A DNA stretch of 64,000 nucleotides, from the NCBI GenBank assembly GCA_016844945.1, contig JAERTJ010000170.1:1-64000 (forward strand). Direction: 5' to 3'. Below the pieces are notes generated by a model. That model was not told where the DNA came from. It saw only the letters and a program-made list of their open reading frames with translations, and did not search any database. The first letter of the stretch is position 1, and each line of letters opens with the position of its first letter. The translations under genes were made by a program, and so were the position numbers. This stretch comes from Fidelibacterota bacterium. Lineage in GTDB: Bacteria; Fidelibacterota; UBA8477; JABMPR01. Below are positions 17,650-26,613 of this stretch, one piece after another.

Positions 17650-18702
17650 CTAGTAATTGTCTTTACTTCCAGGGACATTAGGAAAAAGCGCACCATCTTC
17701 ACGATACGTAAAGTTTGCCAGTTCCTCGTTTGCTTCGAGCTCATCTATAATTTTGTTTATTTCAGCATCCATATCACCGAATTCCATCCGTGTGTACAAA
17801 CGTTGACGGTAGGCTGATGCTCCAGGGAATCCCTTAAGGTACCAACTTAGATGTTTTTTGATATAATTGGTGCCCCGAGTATTCCCCATCTCCTGAACTT
17901 CCATATATAAATGTCGATGGCAGAGTTTCATACGATCAAGCAGGCGAACGGCTTCTGGAAGCGTTCCATGATCAAGATATTGATTAATTTCTCTGAAGAT
18001 CCAGGGGTTTCCCAGAGACCGGCGCCCCACCATGACCGCATCACAACCTGTCTCATCCATCATGCGTTTGGCATCTTCCGCACATTTGATGTCGCCATTA
18101 CCGATGAGTGGAATTGTGATCGCTTTACGCGTTTCAGCAATCAAACTCCAATCTGCTTCACCTGTGTATAGTTGTTTTGTGGTTCGGGGGTGCAGTGTGA
18201 GAGCAACAATACCAGCATCCTGGAGGGCAGCCGCAGCGACTGGTGCGACGATACACCCATTATTCCATCCCGATCTGATTTTTGCAGTCACCGGAATTGA
18301 AACAGATTCTACAACCGCCTTGGCAACTTCATCCATGAGCGGGAGGTCTTTAAGAATAGCAGAACCAGCGCCTTTCTTTGTGACCTTGGGAACAGGGCAC
18401 CCAAAATTCAAATCGATGAGATCAGGTTTTACGACTTCCTCTATGTATCTGGCGCTCTGGGCGAGTACCTCAGGAGTTTCACCAAATATTTGCACACCGA
18501 TAGGTCGTTCAGACTCAGTGAATTTCATGAGATTGAGGGTTTTCTGGTTCTCTCGAATTATCCCATTGGCACTAACAAATTCAGTATAAACCAGACCGGC
18601 ACCTTGCTCTTTGCAAAGCACCCTGAAAGGATGACCTGTCACACCTGCCATAGGTGCTAAGAGGGCTTTCGAATCAATTTCTATGGGACCAATCTTAAAC
18701 AT
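17650..18702 (-). CDS. dusB: tRNA-dihydrouridine synthase (DusB-like)
   Basis: A 350-residue flavoenzyme that reduces uridines in the tRNA D-loop. The TIM-barrel motifs are present: LAPMAGVTGHPFR at the N-terminus, the catalytic cysteine in DLNFGCPVPKV, KIRSGW, LTLHPRTTKQLYTG, IGNGDIK and VGRRSLGNPWIF, the FMN-binding segment. Length and motifs fit the DusB branch. It lies between the cPGS-like gene and the MttB pair on the same strand but with gaps over 100 bp on both sides, so it is probably its own transcription unit. The usual bacterial partner fis is absent. Confidence 0.93.
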   Translation of the reverse strand: MFKIGPIEIDSKALLAPMAGVTGHPFRVLCKEQGAGLVYTEFVSANGIIRENQKTLNLMKFTESERPIGVQIFGETPEVLAQSARYIEEVVKPDLIDLNFGCPVPKVTKKGAGSAILKDLPLMDEVAKAVVESVSIPVTAKIRSGWNNGCIVAPVAAAALQDAGIVALTLHPRTTKQLYTGEADWSLIAETRKAITIPLIGNGDIKCAEDAKRMMDETGCDAVMVGRRSLGNPWIFREINQYLDHGTLPEAVRLLDRMKLCHRHLYMEVQEMGNTRGTNYIKKHLSWYLKGFPGASAYRQRLYTRMEFGDMDAEINKIIDELEANEELANFTYREDGALFPNVPGSKDNY

Positions 18703-18819
18703 CTCAGGACATGTTATTCGCTAAGCCCCTGGGCAACAACAAGTTTTAAGCATATTTGGAGAGACAAAAAAATCAACAACTAAAGATGATGAAATGAATT
18801 CATCCCTATTAAATAGACG

Positions 18820-19251
18820 CTATGGGGAGATTTCCTCGAGGATTTGTGCTGCGGATTGTACCAGACCTGGACAAATACTTGTAGATGTATTCTTTTCTTT
18901 AGCTTCCTGTTGACCCTCAGGCGTACTAATATCACATCCCAGGAGGTCCCTACAAAGGATGGAGCCACATTTCTGCTCAAACTTGTTGGTAAAATCTACT
19001 ACCCTGGCGTTAATCATTTCTTTGGAGGAGTCTGTAATATCTGCTGGATTGTAATCCAATCCTAAAACCATAATCGATCCACTCACAGCGCCACATACCT
19101 CTGCCCTGCGCATACCACCACCAAATCCGCTCGCGATTCGCAGGCATTCATCCTCAGATAGATTATAGTCTGGACCATAGGTGCCAATAATGGATTGGGC
19201 ACAATTCATTCCGTGATTAAACCGATCTACTGTTTCTTTCACTCTGCTCAT
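18820..19251 (-). CDS. C_GCAxxG_C_C family protein
   Basis: About 143 residues carrying the pattern that names this family: a cysteine in HGMNCAQSI, then GFGGGMRRAEVCGAVSG, and later KCGSILCRDLLGC and SICPGLV. The spaced cysteines suggest a metal or Fe-S centre, but the function is unknown. A reading from 19278 would overlap the MttB-family stop in an ATGA junction; the ATG at 19251 has a better ribosome site (AAGGA, 6-7 bp away) and is chosen here. Either way it directly follows the MttB-family gene, so the two proteins probably work in one pathway. Confidence 0.85.
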   Translation of the reverse strand: MSRVKETVDRFNHGMNCAQSIIGTYGPDYNLSEDECLRIASGFGGGMRRAEVCGAVSGSIMVLGLDYNPADITDSSKEMINARVVDFTNKFEQKCGSILCRDLLGCDISTPEGQQEAKEKNTSTSICPGLVQSAAQILEEISP

Positions 19252-19274
19252 TCTGAATCCTTTTTCATTTTGGC

Positions 19275-20717
19275 TCAATTCAAGGGGGGATTACCTGGTA
19301 AATTTGCGATAAACTTCTGTCCAAGTACTTGTATTTCATCATGGTCTTGAGGAGTCTGAAGATTATGGAGTGTTTCCCCGGTATGTTTTCTCAGGTGATC
19401 TGTTGCGCTCGGACTGTCTTCCTCCATCCACTTTTCTAACGAATATCCTGGCCAGATCTGGCTGTGTTGCTCATTCACTTCAAGAAAATGTTGTAAGGTT
19501 TGTTCAGACATTAGAAAATTACCACCTGGACCAACTGCATGTATATCATCCAATTCCAGGGCTGATTTATCCATAGTGAAACCATATGACAATTGGCGAA
19601 CCTGACGAATAACCTCATTGGAATAGACGACAAGATTTGGAGAAAAAGCCTGTGAATCAAAATTTCCGCCCACGAACGGAGCAAGACCCGTTTTGCCCAT
19701 GGAGCTGGTCAGATGATTCATCCATAATGTACCACTCCCCAACACATCTGGCCCCCATCCACTCCCACTCCCGGATGTCCCAGCGTGGGGTAATCTGTAA
19801 TAAAACATCATCTCCGCACATGCCAGATTGACCAACATGGTTTGGGATGTATAGGCAGAAATCATGGTCTTCATCTCAAATACAGATGGTAGACTTCCTA
19901 GGATGACAGGTGTACCTGGTTTGATGAGCTGGGCAAAAACCAAACCTGCCAGGAGTTCAGCATTGAGCATGGTTAGTGTCGCATTTGTACCTATTGGTGC
20001 AGTGGCACCAGACATTCCATAACTGGAGTAAATAAACGGTAATCCCAGGTCTAATGTTGTAAATATTTTTTCAGATGTATCCTCATTCAAGACAAGAGGT
20101 GTAATCGGATTTACATAGGGAATGACAAAAGGTTTTTCACTGAGATCACCTTTTAGATGTGCGAGCATTTCCAGACTGGATTCAAACTGTTTTGGATCCG
20201 ACACTAGGAGGACAAGTGGTTTGGTCGTGTTTGAAACCATTTCCAGTGTGGCCATCACTTCGCCGTGTAAAATGTCTTTATCCTGAATGACACCCGGGGT
20301 TGAGATCAGATCGTATTGTTCCAGGGTCTGGGCCAGACGAGCGGCAATTTCCACATGATTTCCTGAGAAAGGCACAAGTTCATCTGTCATAACCTCCTGG
20401 TACCATGTATTGGTGACACCCACTCCATAGATTGTGCCTTTTTCCTGGAGACCTCCTATGGAGAAAGCCCTTTCGCCCAGGCGGTTGAAGATGTCAATGC
20501 TTTGAGGTGTAGACTGTATAGCGGATTCTATGAGATCACCTGGTAACTTGATAATGTCACTTTCACTGTCCTGTCCCAGTGCTTTCTCAAAGACTTTTTT
20601 TGCACGTATTGAGTCGACACGAATTCCAGTTTCAGCCAGGATGTGTATCGAATCCTGATGGATTTTTTGGATATGATCTTCAGAGAGAAGTTTAATTCTT
20701 GGAGATATGGTCTGCAT
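19275..20717 (-). CDS. MttB-family (trimethylamine methyltransferase-like) corrinoid methyltransferase, non-Pyl
   Basis: A 480-residue member of the MttB superfamily (TIM barrel); hallmarks are the ETGIRVDS start region, EVMATLEMVSNTTKPLVLLV, GTSGSGSGWGPD and AVGPGGNFLM near the C-terminus. Founding MttB uses pyrrolysine at an in-frame amber codon. Here the frame is continuous with no TAG, so it belongs to the non-Pyl branch that includes glycine betaine, proline betaine and carnitine demethylases. These move a methyl group to a corrinoid protein; no corrinoid protein or MtgA-like partner is in the window. The substrate cannot be assigned from sequence. It is paired with a C_GCAxxG_C_C gene. 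Confidence 0.88.
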   Translation of the reverse strand: MQTISPRIKLLSEDHIQKIHQDSIHILAETGIRVDSIRAKKVFEKALGQDSESDIIKLPGDLIESAIQSTPQSIDIFNRLGERAFSIGGLQEKGTIYGVGVTNTWYQEVMTDELVPFSGNHVEIAARLAQTLEQYDLISTPGVIQDKDILHGEVMATLEMVSNTTKPLVLLVSDPKQFESSLEMLAHLKGDLSEKPFVIPYVNPITPLVLNEDTSEKIFTTLDLGLPFIYSSYGMSGATAPIGTNATLTMLNAELLAGLVFAQLIKPGTPVILGSLPSVFEMKTMISAYTSQTMLVNLACAEMMFYYRLPHAGTSGSGSGWGPDVLGSGTLWMNHLTSSMGKTGLAPFVGGNFDSQAFSPNLVVYSNEVIRQVRQLSYGFTMDKSALELDDIHAVGPGGNFLMSEQTLQHFLEVNEQHSQIWPGYSLEKWMEEDSPSATDHLRKHTGETLHNLQTPQDHDEIQVLGQKFIANLPGNPPLN

Positions 20718-20879
20718 TTAGTGAATATAATAAGACTCCAGCCACATTCACTCCAATATTTCCGTGAACAATCCCTACCTCTTTTCCCTGAAGAAATAGG
20801 TATAGGATAGGATAGCAAGCCGAGGTCATTCATTCCGAATAGTTAAATCGAATTCTGGTATAAAGTTAGGAATTATTCT

Positions 20880-20907
20880 TTGACACGCGTAGATGTCCGT
20901 CTATATT
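20880..20907 (+). promoter_or_regulatory. Sigma70-type promoter for rpmB
   Basis: TTGACA (20880-20885), a 16-bp spacer and TATATT (20902-20907) form a near-consensus promoter. Transcription would start near 20914, giving a leader of about 20 nt before the L28 start codon. Confidence 0.75.
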
Positions 20908-20934
20908 TGCGCGCTTTAGAATGGGAGTATGAAA

Positions 20935-21126
20935 ATGGCAAAACGATGTGATATATGTGGAAAAGGTCCGGTAACTGGCAATAATGTGAGTCACTCACAT
21001 AAAAAATCTCGTCGCCGGTGGCTTCCAAACTTACAACGTGTACGGGTTGTCTCAGAAGGACAGGTCACACATCAAAAAGTTTGTACAAGCTGTATTAAGT
21101 CAGGGAAGATTGTAAAAGCTGCCTGA
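20935..21126 (+). CDS. rpmB: 50S ribosomal protein L28
   Basis: A 63-residue L28: [12 protein letters not shown], then [10 protein letters not shown] and CTSCIKSGK. The two CxxC pairs (CDIC and CTSC) make it the zinc-binding form. An ATG at 20929 is in frame, but the GGGAG ribosome site is 1 bp from it and 7 bp from the ATG at 20935, so the latter is used. It is a single gene with its own promoter and terminator. Confidence 0.96.
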   Translation: MAKRCDICGKGPVTGNNVSHSHKKSRRRWLPNLQRVRVVSEGQVTHQKVCTSCIKSGKIVKAA

Positions 21127-21151
21127 TTTTTTAACCCATTTCAAAATTTTA

Positions 21152-21181
21152 AGGTTCCGTTTTTGCGGGACCTTTTTTTTT
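21152..21181 (+). terminator. Rho-independent terminator after rpmB
   Basis: The stem AAGGTTCCG/CGGGACCTT (one G-T pair) with a short T-rich loop is followed by a run of T residues. Confidence 0.9.
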
Positions 21182-21292
21182 ACCTGAATCTTAGAGGATT
21201 CTCAGCCCCAGATCATCCGTTAACAAATCTATAAAACTCACATAAACAGGATTTTTCTCTACCAATACCCCATATCCAGCGTAGATTTTTCC

Positions 21293-22867
21293 ATGTCTAA
21301 CACCTATGATTATATCATCGTTGGATCTGGTTTCGGGGGATCCGTCTCAGCCTTGCGTCTGGCTGAAAAAGGTTATCGAGTTGCAGTTATCGAAAAAGGT
21401 AAACGCTATCGTCCCAAGGACTATGCCAGGACCAATTGGAATTTTCGAAAATATTTCTGGCTGCCTCAGCTCAAGTTATACGGTATTCAGTGCCTGACCC
21501 TACTCAAGCACGTGTTCATTCTCCATGGTGCCGGCGTTGGAGGTGGCAGTCTTGTCTATGCGAATAATTTATTAGTTCCTCCTGATGAGGTTTTTCATAA
21601 GCCAGAATGGGGACCAGGCGATTGGAAAAAAGCACTGGCACCTCATTATAAGACCGCACAAAAAATGTTAGGAGCAACTCCCAGTCCTACCCTATCACCG
21701 ACTGATCATTTCCTTGCAGAAGTTGGCCAGGAACTCACCGGGAAGGATACATTTCATATTAATGATGTAGGTGTTTTCTATGAAGGATCTGGTACTCCTG
21801 TACCCGATCCGTATTTCAATGGTCAAGGGCCTGAGCGAACAGGGTGCACCCTGTGTGGTGCCTGCATGGTGGGCTGTCGAGATGATGGCAAAAATACACT
21901 TGATAAAAACTATCTCTATCTTGCTGAAAAGTTAGGCGTTGATATAATTCCCGAGAACGAAGTCACACAGATACTGGATCGTGGGAATGGTTATCGGATA
22001 TTATCTCGGAAAAGCACTGGGTTTCGACACCCCTTCACCAGCTATTCCACCCGGGGGGTTATTCTGGCTGGTGGTGTCATGGGGACAGTTAAGCTACTTT
22101 TAAAATCAAAACAGAATGGTGATTTGTCTAAACTTTCTCCCAGACTTGGTGATTTGATTCGTACGAATTCTGAAGCACTTATCGGTGTCAAAACTGGAAA
22201 AAAGGATGTGAATTATTCGAAGGAAATTGCAATCACTTCAGGCATTTATCCGGATAAAGACACACATATCGAGGTGGTTCGCTATCCAAAAGGTTCTGAT
22301 GCCATGTCTATGCTGACGACTCTCCTGGTTGGTGGGGGCGGAAAGATGCCACGCCCACTGCGTTATCTTCTCACAGCCCTGCGACACCCACTAAAAACTA
22401 TAGAAGCACTCTACCCCTTTCAATGGGCTCACCGTACGGCTATCCTGCTGGTTATGCAAACGGTTGAGAACTATATGAAATTCGATTTCAAACCCCGCTG
22501 GTGGCGATTAGGGCAACGCACAATGAATTCTACGAAGGCTCCGGGAGTTCCCATGGTACCTACCTATATCCCCATTGCCCACAAAGTTGCAGAGAAAATG
22601 GCGGATAAAATGGAAGGGAGTGCGTACAGTGTTTTACCTGAGGTCCTTTTCAATGTTTCATCAACTGCTCACATCCTTGGGGGGTGCGCCATGGGAAATA
22701 CGGAACAAGATGGCGTTTGCGACTTTAAAGGCAAGGTGCACGGCTATGAAAATATGTATGTAGTGGATGGTTCTGTCATCCCGGCGAACCTCGGTGTAAA
22801 CCCCAGTCTCACTATCACAGCGCTTGCAGAATATATCCTTTCTAATTTTCCTACAAATAAAGCATAG
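21293..22867 (+). CDS. GMC-family FAD oxidoreductase (cholesterol oxidase-like) with Cys cluster
   Basis: A 524-residue flavoprotein. The N-terminal dinucleotide motif is IVGSGFGGSVSALRLAEKG, followed by HGAGVGGGSLVYANNL. Residues 185-195 carry a C-x2-C-x2-C-x3-C cluster (GCTLCGACMVGC), as I recall from ChoD-type bacterial proteins. The C-terminus has the usual AHILGGCAMG and VVDGSVIPANLGVNPSLTI signatures of GMC oxidases. These enzymes oxidise alcohols; sterol use by homologues is not safe to transfer here. It starts a four-gene unit with an ABC exporter and a LolA-like protein, which hints at a lipid or envelope substrate (inference). Confidence 0.88.
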   Translation: MSNTYDYIIVGSGFGGSVSALRLAEKGYRVAVIEKGKRYRPKDYARTNWNFRKYFWLPQLKLYGIQCLTLLKHVFILHGAGVGGGSLVYANNLLVPPDEVFHKPEWGPGDWKKALAPHYKTAQKMLGATPSPTLSPTDHFLAEVGQELTGKDTFHINDVGVFYEGSGTPVPDPYFNGQGPERTGCTLCGACMVGCRDDGKNTLDKNYLYLAEKLGVDIIPENEVTQILDRGNGYRILSRKSTGFRHPFTSYSTRGVILAGGVMGTVKLLLKSKQNGDLSKLSPRLGDLIRTNSEALIGVKTGKKDVNYSKEIAITSGIYPDKDTHIEVVRYPKGSDAMSMLTTLLVGGGGKMPRPLRYLLTALRHPLKTIEALYPFQWAHRTAILLVMQTVENYMKFDFKPRWWRLGQRTMNSTKAPGVPMVPTYIPIAHKVAEKMADKMEGSAYSVLPEVLFNVSSTAHILGGCAMGNTEQDGVCDFKGKVHGYENMYVVDGSVIPANLGVNPSLTITALAEYILSNFPTNKA

Positions 22868-22873
22868 GTTTAA

Positions 22874-23836
22874 ATGATTGAATCTGAATTCACGGGTATG
22901 CAGGAAGAAGCTCCGATTGTGACTGAATCGACCTCCACTGCTCTGACCTGTTATGGTATCTCAAAACGTTTTAAAACAATTCAGGCTCTGGATAATGTTA
23001 GTCTGAATGTCCCCCGGGGGAGTATTTTTGGATTTCTTGGACCAAATGGAGCTGGAAAATCTACCCTCATTCGAGTCATCGCAGGTCTCATCAAAAGCGA
23101 TGGTGGACATTTTGAAATTCTGGGGAAATCAAGCCGTGAAGGTCATAAAGTGCGTCAGGATATGAGTGCATTGGTAGACCGTGCAGATTTCTATAAAAAT
23201 TTGAGTGCCTTCCAGAACATGAAGATTCTGGGTAGGCTTACTGGTCATGACCAGGATGATCATATCAATGAACTGTTACAACTTCTCGGACTGTATGAAC
23301 GGCGCAAGGACAAGGTTAAGACTTTCTCTCAGGGTATGAAACAACGCCTGGGGCTTGCCCAGTCACTATTGCCTAACCCAAAGCTTCTGGTGTTGGATGA
23401 ACCCACAACAGGGCTAGACCCTCAGGGGATGCATGAGATCAGAGACTTTATACTGAGGATTGCCGCTGAACAGAATGTGACCATTTTTCTTTCCTCCCAT
23501 CTATTGCATGAGGTTGAGTTAATCTGCTCTGACATTGCTCTCATTTTCAATGGGAGGCTTGCAGCCCAGGGTTCCATGCGTACCATTTTCAGCGGGATTG
23601 ATAATGTCACTGTTGAACTGGAGGTTGAAGATTCCGACTCGACCCTTTCATTCCTGGATGGTACTACGCTGGTTTCAGAGATAAAACCGCTGGCTAATGC
23701 CATCAGCATCGAAATAGAGTACAAAAATATTCCCGAGCTAATCAGGCAAATGTCTGAGAGGAAGCTCAATATCTTCTCTGTGTCCCAGAGAAACAGACTT
23801 GAAAACTATTTTCTGTCACTTATGGAGGAAAAATGA
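22874..23836 (+). CDS. ABC transporter ATP-binding protein
   Basis: A 320-residue ATPase with Walker A (GPNGAGKST), signature FSQGMKQRLGLAQSL, Walker B (LLVLDEPTTGLDP) and the switch histidine in LSSHLLHEVE. The class matches ABC-2 exporters of the CcmA/NatA/DRA type. An extra N-terminal stretch of about 22 residues precedes the domain. It starts 6 bp after the GMC oxidoreductase stop and overlaps the permease gene by an ATGA junction. Confidence 0.94.
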   Translation: MIESEFTGMQEEAPIVTESTSTALTCYGISKRFKTIQALDNVSLNVPRGSIFGFLGPNGAGKSTLIRVIAGLIKSDGGHFEILGKSSREGHKVRQDMSALVDRADFYKNLSAFQNMKILGRLTGHDQDDHINELLQLLGLYERRKDKVKTFSQGMKQRLGLAQSLLPNPKLLVLDEPTTGLDPQGMHEIRDFILRIAAEQNVTIFLSSHLLHEVELICSDIALIFNGRLAAQGSMRTIFSGIDNVTVELEVEDSDSTLSFLDGTTLVSEIKPLANAISIEIEYKNIPELIRQMSERKLNIFSVSQRNRLENYFLSLMEEK

Positions 23837-24675
23837 TACTCCTTAAACTGACACAGAATGAGCTCTATAAAATTTTCTCACTGGTTCGATCTTATATCGG
23901 TCCCATCCTTTTTACCGGTATCGTTCCCCTGATTCTCTGGGGGTATGGCATGGGAACTTCGCACATTGAAGGTGAGATAGAAAAATCAATGTCTGAGATG
24001 TTTTTTATCGAGGGTTCTCCTACCAACGGATTCACAGCCGCTTACTTTATCATGAATTTTTTCTGGATTCACATTCCGTTCCTGCTGGCATTGGTGGGTG
24101 GTGACATTTTTGCTGGAGAACAGGCAAACGGAACTTTCAGAGTTTATGCAACCAGACCCATATCACGCTTAAGCATCTTTCTCTCAAAAACACTGGCAAC
24201 CATGATTTACACCCTTGGGTTCGTGCTATACTTTGGTCTGCTGACACTTGGACTAGGATTAATCTGGCATGGTGGTGGTGACATGTTGGTCTTTCACGAT
24301 GGGATTCTCATACTCGAATCCAGTGATGCCTTCATGCGGTTTTTGATCGCCTATGTTTTCTCATTTATGAATATGGCATTAGTGAGTGCCATCGCGATTT
24401 TCTTTTCCACAATGGTAAGAAATGCTGTGGGTCCTGTGATCGGGACTATGGCATTATTCATTTTTATTTTAATGGTATCCACCCTTCCACTAGATGTGTT
24501 CAAGGGGGTGCAGCCCTACTTATTTACAACATATTTTTCCAACTGGGAGCAGGCATTCTTTGATCCTATCCCCTGGGCTGATCTCTTTCGCGGCTTAGGT
24601 TTGGTGATTTCAAATGTCATTTTGTTCCTGGGTACTGCTTATATCATTTTCCGTCGGAAGGACATCCTTTCATGA
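23833..24675 (+). CDS. ABC-2 type permease
   Basis: A 280-residue integral membrane protein with about six helices and a VGGDIFAGEQANGTFRVYATRPISR segment, the coupling-helix region characteristic of ABC-2 permeases paired with NatA-like ATPases. It overlaps both neighbours by 4 bp, so it is translationally coupled to its ATPase upstream and to the LolA-like gene downstream. The exported substrate is unknown. Confidence 0.9.
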   Translation: MILLKLTQNELYKIFSLVRSYIGPILFTGIVPLILWGYGMGTSHIEGEIEKSMSEMFFIEGSPTNGFTAAYFIMNFFWIHIPFLLALVGGDIFAGEQANGTFRVYATRPISRLSIFLSKTLATMIYTLGFVLYFGLLTLGLGLIWHGGGDMLVFHDGILILESSDAFMRFLIAYVFSFMNMALVSAIAIFFSTMVRNAVGPVIGTMALFIFILMVSTLPLDVFKGVQPYLFTTYFSNWEQAFFDPIPWADLFRGLGLVISNVILFLGTAYIIFRRKDILS

Positions 24676-25397
24676 AGATTCTACTCAGTTATATCTTATT
24701 TTTATCACTAAGCCTTAGCGCTACCAGCCTGATAGCCAGGGACCTCCCAGAAAGTGAAGCGTTAACAGACCTAATGCTCAGCAATTGGGAGCGCATAGAA
24801 GACTATGAAGTCGATATCAAATTAGCACTTGATATTCCAGGCTTTCGCATGCCTTCCAGAAAAATACACTACCTCTATAAAGCACCGGATAAGAGCAAGG
24901 TAGAAGTGAAAGGGTTTGCGATTGTACCCAAGCAAGGTATTCAACCGTTCTTTACATTTTTGAGAGATTCATTGGATCTAAAGGTTATCTCAGACACCCT
25001 TGTCTCGGGTAAGGCTGTTTATGAAGTGGCTCTTGAGGATACTTTTATGAATCAGGCAGGAAAGATCAGCTTTTTCGTAGATCAGATGAATGGTAACATT
25101 TACCAGGCCTGGGTCACCCATGATGAACAGGAATTTTTCAGGCTAAAATCTCAATATGATGAAGTTGATGGGATTTATCTCCCGACGTCCACAGAAATCA
25201 GCATGACTTTTCCCCCAGAATTCAAAAACATGCAGCGCCTTGGTAAGAAGCCTACAGATATGCGGGAGTTCGAATCCCAGATGACTGATGAATGGTTGAA
25301 TGGCTCAATCTCAATTAAATTCAAGAATTATAAGGTTAATCGAGGTATCCCCGACTACAAGTTCGATGATCCTGTGGAAGACGCCATTCAGGACTAA
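24672..25397 (+). CDS. LolA-like outer-membrane lipoprotein-sorting/periplasmic protein
   Basis: A 241-residue exported protein (signal peptide about 1-22, ending SLIA). The mature part begins LMLSNWERIEDYEVDIKLALDIPGF and continues with KIHYLYKAPDKSKVEV, the alternating strands of a LolA/LppX/RseB-type lipid-binding half-barrel. In this operon it may be the periplasmic acceptor of whatever the ABC exporter moves (inference). It overlaps the permease gene by 4 bp. True LolA assignment is not safe, since many paralogues share the fold. Confidence 0.75.
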   Translation: MKILLSYILFLSLSLSATSLIARDLPESEALTDLMLSNWERIEDYEVDIKLALDIPGFRMPSRKIHYLYKAPDKSKVEVKGFAIVPKQGIQPFFTFLRDSLDLKVISDTLVSGKAVYEVALEDTFMNQAGKISFFVDQMNGNIYQAWVTHDEQEFFRLKSQYDEVDGIYLPTSTEISMTFPPEFKNMQRLGKKPTDMREFESQMTDEWLNGSISIKFKNYKVNRGIPDYKFDDPVEDAIQD

Positions 25398-25463
25398 TCT
25401 TTTCTTTTATATTTTTAACTTGAATGTTATTTATCAACTGTAGATATGCAGGCTTCTCTGATA

Positions 25464-25492
25464 TTAACCTGGCTATTGAACGACCAGGTTAA
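25464..25492. repeat. 9-bp perfect inverted repeat after the exporter operon
   Basis: TTAACCTGG and CCAGGTTAA flank an 11-nt loop. No T-tract follows, so it is at most a weak or Rho-assisted terminator, or an RNA-stabilising hairpin. Confidence 0.5.
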
Positions 25493-25561
25493 AGACCATT
25501 TCTATGAGTCAATAATTTCCACAACATAATCCCTTGAATCATCTGATTTGGGTTGAGTTTC

Positions 25562-25595
25562 AATTAACAGCAAATAGATTACTTTGCTGTTAATT
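25562..25595. promoter_or_regulatory. 13-bp perfect inverted repeat just upstream of carbamate kinase
   Basis: AATTAACAGCAAA and TTTGCTGTTAATT are exact reverse complements separated by 8 bp, ending 3 bp before the AAGGAG ribosome site. It could be an operator for a dimeric regulator or an RNA hairpin that affects access to the ribosome site. Confidence 0.6.
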
Positions 25596-25610
25596 TTGAA
25601 GGAGAAAATA

Positions 25611-26549
25611 TTGCGAAAAGCAGTCGTCGCCTTAGGCGGAAATGCTATCTCTCCTCCGGGAGAAGTGGACTCAATCCATAACCAGTTTAAACATACGCGT
25701 GAAAGCTTGGGATCCATCGTGGACCTGCTCAAGCAGGATATCGTTCCAGTCATCACTCATGGAAATGGTCCACAAGTTGGTAATGCAGCGCTGCGTACAG
25801 AAGAATTAGCTGATTCCATCCCGTATTTACCCCTGGGTATCAATGTGGCAGATACTGAAGGTGGTATGGGATACATGATCGAGCAATCTCTCATCAACAG
25901 ACTTCGGAAGGATGGCATTAAGCGCCAGGTTGTTACCCTTATCTCTCAGGTTCTCGTGGATCAACACGATCCATCCATCGAGAATCCAACCAAATATATT
26001 GGAACTGCCCTACCTGAAGCTGAAGCTCACAAAAAGGCAGAACAATTCGGGTGGACAATTAAACCGCTGGCAGATGGGACATGGCGTCGTGTTGTACCCT
26101 CACCGGAGCCGATTGATATCATTAATTCTCAAGTTGTAAGTCAGCTTATTGAACATGGACATATTGTCATCGCCGTGGGTGGTGGAGGTGTTCCTGCTTT
26201 CAGAGACATTAGTGGTAACCTGGAAGGTCTTGATGCAGTGATTGACAAGGATAAGGCTTCTGCTCTACTGGGGAATCAAATTGGTGCTGAGCTGCTATAT
26301 ATATTCACCAACGTCGAACAGGTCGCGCTCAATTTTGGAACGGAAGATGAAGTTCTGTTACCCAGCCTGACGTTATCCGAGGCAAAAGCCTATATGGCTG
26401 AGGGACATTTCCCACCTGGAAATATGGGTCCAAAAATTGAAGCCAGCATCAAATTTCTCGAGGGGGGTGGTGAACAGGTCATCATTACTTCCATAGAGGG
26501 CATCATGCAGGATGCTTCTGGTAAACGCGGAACCATCATTACAAAATGA
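25611..26549 (+). CDS. arcC: Carbamate kinase
   Basis: A 312-residue amino-acid-kinase-fold enzyme that interconverts carbamoyl phosphate + ADP and ATP + carbamate/NH3/CO2. Family motifs are RKAVVALGGNAI, ITHGNGPQVGNAALR, TALPEAEA, IAVGGGGVPAF and LDAVIDKDKASALLGNQIGA. The start is a TTG with AAGGAG 6 bp upstream; the frame is open to 25584, but that part encodes no family sequence. No arcA, argF or other arginine deiminase gene is adjacent, so its job (ATP from carbamoyl phosphate, or supply of carbamoyl phosphate) is not settled. sucC follows after 64 bp. Confidence 0.94.
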   Translation: MRKAVVALGGNAISPPGEVDSIHNQFKHTRESLGSIVDLLKQDIVPVITHGNGPQVGNAALRTEELADSIPYLPLGINVADTEGGMGYMIEQSLINRLRKDGIKRQVVTLISQVLVDQHDPSIENPTKYIGTALPEAEAHKKAEQFGWTIKPLADGTWRRVVPSPEPIDIINSQVVSQLIEHGHIVIAVGGGGVPAFRDISGNLEGLDAVIDKDKASALLGNQIGAELLYIFTNVEQVALNFGTEDEVLLPSLTLSEAKAYMAEGHFPPGNMGPKIEASIKFLEGGGEQVIITSIEGIMQDASGKRGTIITK

Positions 26550-26613
26550 TATATGGGATACATGTGGATCAAACGTGTGTATCATCGATAAACTGAAAAT
26601 GAGGAATTAATAC

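Noticed and set aside
18032-18589. A 185-codon open frame on the plus strand
   Set aside because: It is fully antisense to dusB, which has clear family motifs; the frame has no recognisable domain.
19275-20717. Pyrrolysine-containing trimethylamine methyltransferase
   Set aside because: The frame runs through the whole family length without an in-frame TAG, and no pyl genes are in the window.
25464-25492. Rho-independent terminator of the ABC exporter operon
   Set aside because: The 9-bp stem is perfect but no T-tract follows on either strand, so it is kept only as an inverted repeat.
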